Source: Flavobacterium selenitireducens | Lineage (GTDB): Bacteria > Bacteroidota > Bacteroidia > Flavobacteriales > Flavobacteriaceae | Assembly (NCBI RefSeq): GCF_014748335.1 | Contig: NZ_JAAVIY010000001.1 | Coordinates: 186,001 to 250,000, forward strand | Length of the DNA stretch: 64,000 nucleotides | Direction: 5' to 3' | In this document: in pieces, positions 60,022-64,000 of the stretch | Layout of the letters: every line of letters starts with the position of its first letter | Position numbering within the stretch: the first letter of the stretch is position 1 | Notes under the pieces: model-generated | What the model was told of the DNA's origin: nothing | The model's database searches: none | What the model saw: only the letters and a program-made list of their open reading frames with translations | Translations under genes and position numbers: made by a program

Positions 60022-61071
60022 ATGACAGAAAAAACAATCGCAAAATCGGCGGTACTCATGGCCGTAATCGTATTGGCAACGGTCATCGGTTACGAAACCG
60101 CGTTGCGCGTAAAAGGAATGCCGATCAGTTATGACGACAATCCGGCGCTCTGGGCCAACAGCCGCAAAGACGCCTTGGAGGACCAGCAACATTCGGTGGT
60201 TTTCGTAGGTTCATCCCGAATCAAGTACGACCTTGACATCCCGACCTGGGAAGCGCAAACCGGCATGCGCGCCGTGCAATTGGCCCATGTCGGGAGCAAC
60301 CCAATTCCCATGCTCGAAGATCTGGCCAATGATGAACATTTTAAGGGAAATGTCGTTGTTGACGTGACCGAACCGTTGTTCTTTTCCGATTTGCCGTTCA
60401 TGTTCGAGAAACCCGCGGCAGGAATCACCTATTTCCACGAACGTACGTTGGCCCAGCAAGCGAGTTTTGAAATCAATCGATTGGTGGAATCCCAACTGGT
60501 TTTCCTTGACAAGGACAATTTTTCTATGAACGCCCGCATCGACCGGCTGTTCATCCCCAATCGTCCGGGTGTCTTCGGTCCGCCGATTTTTCCCGAGGAA
60601 TTCGCCATGACGCAATTCGACCGCCAAACGTGCATGACCGATCGTTTCGCCCACGACACCAGCCAGGTCAACGTGGTGCGCGGCATTTGGGCAGGAATGC
60701 TGAAAGCCAAAATGGGCCCTCCGCTTACCGACGCGCAAATAGACGCCATCGTGCGAAATGTCAAAAAATCGACCGACAGGATCAAAGCCCGTGGCGGGAA
60801 AGTAGTGTTTGTAAGGACGCCGTCTTCAGGTCCGTTTCTTCAAGGTGAGACGATGGGATTTCCAAGAGCGCGCTATTGGGACAAACTGCTTCGGATGACA
60901 GGCTGCCAAGGCGTGCATTTTCAGGATCACGCCTCGATGTCGAACCTGCCCTGCCCGGAATTTTCCCATCTCGACCAATCCGATGCAAAAAAATATACAA
61001 TCGGCCTGGCCTCCGTTTTGCAGCAAATGCAATGGATTCCTGGCCAAAAACGTCTGTTGACAAATCTTTAG
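60022..61071 (+). CDS. Membrane-anchored SGNH-like protein, partner of MBOAT
   Basis: A 349-residue protein with one N-terminal membrane helix (about 8-25) and an extracytoplasmic domain of DltD/AlgJ-like, SGNH-related pattern. It has VVFVGSSRIKYD near residues 59-70 (block I with the putative serine), a middle region with VGSNPIPML and VVDVTEPLFF, and CPEFSHLDQSDAKKYT near residues 311-326, where SGNH proteins have the histidine. The usual D-x-x-H aspartate appears replaced by glutamate. It starts 4 bp before an MBOAT gene, so the two act together, probably in acylation of a surface glycan. The acceptor is unknown. Confidence 0.75.
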   Translation: MTEKTIAKSAVLMAVIVLATVIGYETALRVKGMPISYDDNPALWANSRKDALEDQQHSVVFVGSSRIKYDLDIPTWEAQTGMRAVQLAHVGSNPIPMLEDLANDEHFKGNVVVDVTEPLFFSDLPFMFEKPAAGITYFHERTLAQQASFEINRLVESQLVFLDKDNFSMNARIDRLFIPNRPGVFGPPIFPEEFAMTQFDRQTCMTDRFAHDTSQVNVVRGIWAGMLKAKMGPPLTDAQIDAIVRNVKKSTDRIKARGGKVVFVRTPSSGPFLQGETMGFPRARYWDKLLRMTGCQGVHFQDHASMSNLPCPEFSHLDQSDAKKYTIGLASVLQQMQWIPGQKRLLTNL

Positions 61072-61074
61072 GAC

Positions 61075-62508
61075 ATGGTATTCAATTCATACACCTTCAT
61101 CGTATTCTTCGCGATAATGCTCGTGTTGCATTATCTTCCATTCACTTGGAAAACCAAGAAAATTAACCTGTTGCTGGGCAGCTACGTGTTTTATGCCGCC
61201 TGGAACCCTCCGTTCATCCTTTTGTTATGGCTATCGACCGTGATCGATTTCTTTGTCGGGCGCAAACTGTATCACGAGGAAAACAAAACGCGCAAAAAGG
61301 TGCTGCTGGTCGTGAGCCTCATCGGAAATCTGGGAATGCTCTGTTTTTTCAAGTACGGGGAATTCCTGCTCGAGAATTTCGTCGCTTTGGTCAATCTGTT
61401 CGGGATGGATTACCATCCTGCGGATCCCGGAATCATCCTTCCTGCCGGAATCTCGTTCTACACCTTTACGACGTTGTGCTACACGATAGATATGTACAAA
61501 AAGGAAAGCCAACCCGTGAAATCCTTGCTTGATTTTTCGTTGTTCGTGACCTTTTTCCCTCATCTCGTCGCCGGGCCAATCGTCAGACCGCCTCAATTGG
61601 TGCCTCAGTTCGAGCATCCTAAACTGGCCACGACCAAACAATTCCTTGACGGACTGCTGCTGCTGTCTGTAGGATTGTTCATGAAAGTGGTCGTCGCCGA
61701 CAGCCTTTTGGCCAGCACGGCAGACGCCGTCTTTAACGCTCCCATGCCGTTGGCGGCCCTGGATTCCTGGACAGGCGTACTGGCTTTTTCGGGTCAGATT
61801 TTTATGGATTTCGCCGGATATTCCACTTGCGCCATCGGCGTGGCGATGTGCCTCGGATTCTCGCTTCCGCAGAATTTCAACAATCCGTATGCGGCCATTG
61901 GCTTTTCTGATTTCTGGAAAAGATGGCACATCACGCTTTCGGCCTGGTTGCGCGACTATCTGTACATTCCCTTGGGCGGTAACCGCAAGGGGAAAGTGCG
62001 CATGTATATGGCCTTGATGCTCACGATGCTGCTCGGCGGTTTATGGCATGGCGCCAGCTGGACGTTCGTCGTTTGGGGCGGGTTGCATGGATTTTACTTA
62101 TGGGCCGAAAAATTCATCTCGGAAAAACGAAATGCGAACGGTCTTGCCCCGGTCAGGAAAACCGGCTTGACAGGATTTTCGCTGGCCATGCTGACTTTCC
62201 TTTTGATCTGTATTACCTGGGTATTTTTCCGGGCCGATACGTTTGGGAAAGCGGGCATGTTGTTGCTTTCCATGGCCGGGTTCTTCGGCAGTGAAGGATT
62301 TATGCTGCTAAGCACGACGGCCATCCTCAAAGTGGCTATCGTGATCCCGTGCATGCTGCTTTTGCAATGGATGATGCGCAACCGCCAGTTAACCCATGAA
62401 GCGTACCGGCTTTCGTGGTGGAAACTCGGCGTGGCCTGGTCTTTCCTCGTCCTTATGATCGTTTGGGCCCAGGAGAGCGGAAGCGCATTCATTTACTTCC
62501 AGTTTTGA
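61075..62508 (+). CDS. MBOAT-family O-acyltransferase (AlgI-like)
   Basis: A 477-residue membrane-bound O-acyltransferase with about ten hydrophobic helices. Signature blocks are FFPHLVAGPIVRPPQLVPQF near residue 165, FWKRWHITLSAWLRDYLYIPLGGNRKG near residue 280, and GGLWHGASWTFVVWGGLHG near residue 325, which carries the invariant histidine. AlgI and DltB relatives pass an acyl group from a cytoplasmic donor across the membrane to an SGNH partner. The adjacent SGNH-like gene fits that role. It looks like a two-gene surface O-acylation unit ending in a terminator. Confidence 0.95.
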   Translation: MVFNSYTFIVFFAIMLVLHYLPFTWKTKKINLLLGSYVFYAAWNPPFILLLWLSTVIDFFVGRKLYHEENKTRKKVLLVVSLIGNLGMLCFFKYGEFLLENFVALVNLFGMDYHPADPGIILPAGISFYTFTTLCYTIDMYKKESQPVKSLLDFSLFVTFFPHLVAGPIVRPPQLVPQFEHPKLATTKQFLDGLLLLSVGLFMKVVVADSLLASTADAVFNAPMPLAALDSWTGVLAFSGQIFMDFAGYSTCAIGVAMCLGFSLPQNFNNPYAAIGFSDFWKRWHITLSAWLRDYLYIPLGGNRKGKVRMYMALMLTMLLGGLWHGASWTFVVWGGLHGFYLWAEKFISEKRNANGLAPVRKTGLTGFSLAMLTFLLICITWVFFRADTFGKAGMLLLSMAGFFGSEGFMLLSTTAILKVAIVIPCMLLLQWMMRNRQLTHEAYRLSWWKLGVAWSFLVLMIVWAQESGSAFIYFQF

Positions 62509-62530
62509 ATTTATTGTGGTAGTTTTTTTT

Positions 62531-62565
62531 AGGGCGCGCCGAATTTCCGGTTGCGCTCTTTTTTT
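62531..62565 (+). terminator. Rho-independent terminator after MBOAT gene
   Basis: AGGGCGC pairs with GCGCTCT (one G-T pair) followed by seven T residues, 22 bp past the stop codon. Confidence 0.7.
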
Positions 62566-62655
62566 GTTTTCGGCCTTAATTTTAGTAGTATTGTACAAAT
62601 AACGCATCTTGGAACGGGTCTGCAAAAATTGCCATACGGTTGTCGATGAAAAATT

Positions 62656-63747
62656 ATGCTCCGATGCGGGCGAAAACTATATTCCGAAAACTACAGAAGT
62701 TTCCCCAAATTGAAAAAGTTGCTCCACATTGCGATTTGCCTGTTGGCGGTTTACAACCTTTCGGGCCAAACCATTTCCGGAAAGGTCTACGACGAAAACA
62801 AGTTGCCATTGCCCGGGGCTTCGGTCTATCTCGACGGTACCTCGACGGGAACCGTTACCTCGGACGACGGCAGTTTCGAACTCCAGATTCCCAAACGCAT
62901 CAATACCGTCCTGGTTTTCAGCTTTATCGGATATGGTACCGAAACCGTCACCGTACCGTCGGAAAATCGCCGGTTCGAAGTCCATCTGAAGCCAAAAACG
63001 GATATGTTGCGCGAAGTCGTCATCCAAAAAGGCGGTTTCACGAGAAAGCAAATGTTGGCGATTTTCCTCGAAGAATTCCTCGGTAGATCAAAAGCCGGCC
63101 GGTCGTGCAAAATCCTGAATCCCGACGATATTAACCTCCGATACGATTACAAACAAAACCGCATTTTGGCCACGTCCGACGCACCGCTGAAAATCGAAAA
63201 TCCCTATTTGGGATACGAGATCGACTTTAACCTGATCGAATGTTACGTGGTTTTTTCGAGAAAGAGCGTCAGCCGCGGGGACGTGATGTCGAATGCGTTC
63301 TCGGGTACGACCGCATTTAAAGAATTGGCCGATACAAAAGACCGGTTCGCCCAACGAAGACGCGATGCTTATTTCGGCTCCCAAACCGAATTTTTCCGGA
63401 ATCTGGTCGACGGAAAATGGGATAAAGAGAAGTTCCAACTGTTTAAAGGAAGCTATAAGACGGACGCTTCCGAATGGTTTGAGGTGGTTTACGCCAAAGA
63501 ATCGTATCACGTCAAGGTCCTCGGCGAGGCGATTGAAAACAGCGGACTTACGCTGGAACCGAAGACATTTTACGCGCATTTTAATCTATTATATGACAAA
63601 CAAAGGCAATCGGGCGTGATTTTCAGGACAGGAGCCTTTACCGTTGACAGTTTTGGAAACACCGATTCGCCTATGGACATCGTTTTTACGGGCGAAATAT
63701 CGAAATTGCGCGCCGGCGATTTACTTCCGATCGATTATTCGCCTTGA
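62656..63747 (+). CDS. Secreted carboxypeptidase-regulatory-domain protein
   Basis: A 363-residue reading frame. The clearest signal peptide begins at the TTG at 62710 (KKLLHIAICLLAVYNLSGQ), so the true start may be 62710 rather than ATG 62656, with a 345-residue product. A CarboxypepD_reg-like beta domain follows (TISGKVYDENKLPLPGASVYLDGTSTGTVTSDDGSFELQIPK, about residues 38-80), of the type found at the N-terminus of SusC/TonB-dependent receptors, and then an uncharacterised ~230-residue domain (KGGFTRKQMLAIFLEEFLG through LLPIDYSP). No TonB-receptor barrel is present. It may assist envelope biogenesis; the role is unknown. Confidence 0.82.
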   Translation: MLRCGRKLYSENYRSFPKLKKLLHIAICLLAVYNLSGQTISGKVYDENKLPLPGASVYLDGTSTGTVTSDDGSFELQIPKRINTVLVFSFIGYGTETVTVPSENRRFEVHLKPKTDMLREVVIQKGGFTRKQMLAIFLEEFLGRSKAGRSCKILNPDDINLRYDYKQNRILATSDAPLKIENPYLGYEIDFNLIECYVVFSRKSVSRGDVMSNAFSGTTAFKELADTKDRFAQRRRDAYFGSQTEFFRNLVDGKWDKEKFQLFKGSYKTDASEWFEVVYAKESYHVKVLGEAIENSGLTLEPKTFYAHFNLLYDKQRQSGVIFRTGAFTVDSFGNTDSPMDIVFTGEISKLRAGDLLPIDYSP

Positions 63748-63774
63748 GCAAAACCCGCGATTTTACTACCTTAG
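63744..63774 (+). promoter_or_regulatory. Promoter candidate TTG-N20-TACCTTAG
   Basis: TTG (63744-63746), 20 bp, TACCTTAG (63767-63774), one mismatch to TAnnTTTG. It ends only 4 bp before the ATG of the DUF2520-type gene, so its transcript would be nearly leaderless. Confidence 0.4.
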
Positions 63775-63778
63775 CGCC

Positions 63779-64000
63779 ATGATTAAAATCTGCATCATCG
63801 GTTTTGGGAACGTGGGCCGCCATTTGGCAAGCGCTTTCGAGCGGAGTCCGCTTGTCGACCTCGTGCAGGTGTTTTCCCGAAGCGGGAATGCTGCTCCTTT
63901 TCCATTTTCAGATCGCGTGATTTCAAAGTTCGACGACTTAAAGGATGCCGATCTCTACATTGTTGCAGTTTCTGATGCGGCCGTGGAAAGTGTGTCCGAA
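63779..64000 (+). CDS. Rossmann-like/DUF2520 protein (3' end outside window)
   Basis: The first 74 codons of a Rossmann-fold protein, open at the right edge. The nucleotide-binding motif IGFGNVGRHLASAF sits at residues 7-20, as expected for an N-terminal dinucleotide fold, and ADLYIVAVSDAAVESV follows at about 57-72. This is the pattern of the DUF2520 (Rossmann-like) proteins that are common in Bacteroidota and resemble ProC/ketopantoate-reductase N-terminal domains. The substrate is unknown. The start codon ATG is required by the position of the Rossmann motif. Confidence 0.8.
   Translation, partial: MIKICIIGFGNVGRHLASAFERSPLVDLVQVFSRSGNAAPFPFSDRVISKFDDLKDADLYIVAVSDAAVESVSE

Overview
The window looks like a chromosomal segment of a Flavobacteriaceae bacterium (Bacteroidota), most likely a Flavobacterium with a relatively high G+C content (judged by eye as upper 40s percent, not computed). 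Evidence includes a fused LpxC/FabZ, the type IX secretion (T9SS) regulator PorX, two proteins with T9SS C-terminal sorting domains, a DUF4199 protein, the complete futalosine-independent men genes menA/B/C/D, and many promoters with the Bacteroidota -7 element TAnnTTTG. I found no tRNA, rRNA, CRISPR array, phage module or intact insertion sequence.

Layout. 0-14.4 kb: an LtaS-type sulfatase-fold enzyme cut by the left edge, small proteins, a large VWA membrane protein, fabG, sucD, then a minus-strand lipid A block (LpxD-like, efp, lpxA, lpxC-fabZ, lpxD) and an HD-domain phosphohydrolase. 14.4-25 kb: small proteins including a frameshifted LuxR-type membrane regulator, a candidate small RNA just before porX, then porX-tsaE-ald, an MsbA-like ABC exporter, glmM and a DinB protein. 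25-34.7 kb: ppc, an Lrp/AsnC regulator, an M14 carboxypeptidase, a spermidine synthase-like protein, an acyl-CoA oxidase/dehydrogenase and a bestrophin channel gene broken by an in-frame stop. 35-47.4 kb: menaquinone biosynthesis (menC, menA, menB, menD) interleaved with a TPR protein, an MBL-fold hydrolase, two PH-domain membrane proteins, a C1 peptidase, an S1-domain protein, a 38-residue mini-protein and a sulfurtransferase. 47.5-55.4 kb: thioredoxin-like protein, GNAT, GyrI-like protein, glutathione peroxidase, an ECF sigma/anti-sigma pair and a giant CcsB-CcsA cytochrome c assembly protein. 55.6-64 kb: two T9SS-exported paralogues flanking a histidine kinase/response regulator pair, an SGNH-like/MBOAT surface acylation pair, a carboxypeptidase-regulatory-domain protein and the start of a DUF2520 Rossmann protein.

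Most of the content is core metabolism and envelope biogenesis. The less explained signals are in the noncoding DNA: simple AT-rich repeats (TTCGCTAATT, TTATCTAA and AAAGTTT types) that repeatedly run up to or through stop codons, a pair of inverted dispersed elements around menC, a perfect 15-bp palindrome, a tandem 20-mer in a 5' leader, and two possible small RNAs. Two genes are visibly broken by single events (15.4 kb and 33.7 kb). The T9SS paralogue - kinase - regulator - T9SS paralogue island at 55.6-59.9 kb and the candidate RNA before porX are the best candidates for something not yet described. All start-site choices are by inspection; no homology search was run.
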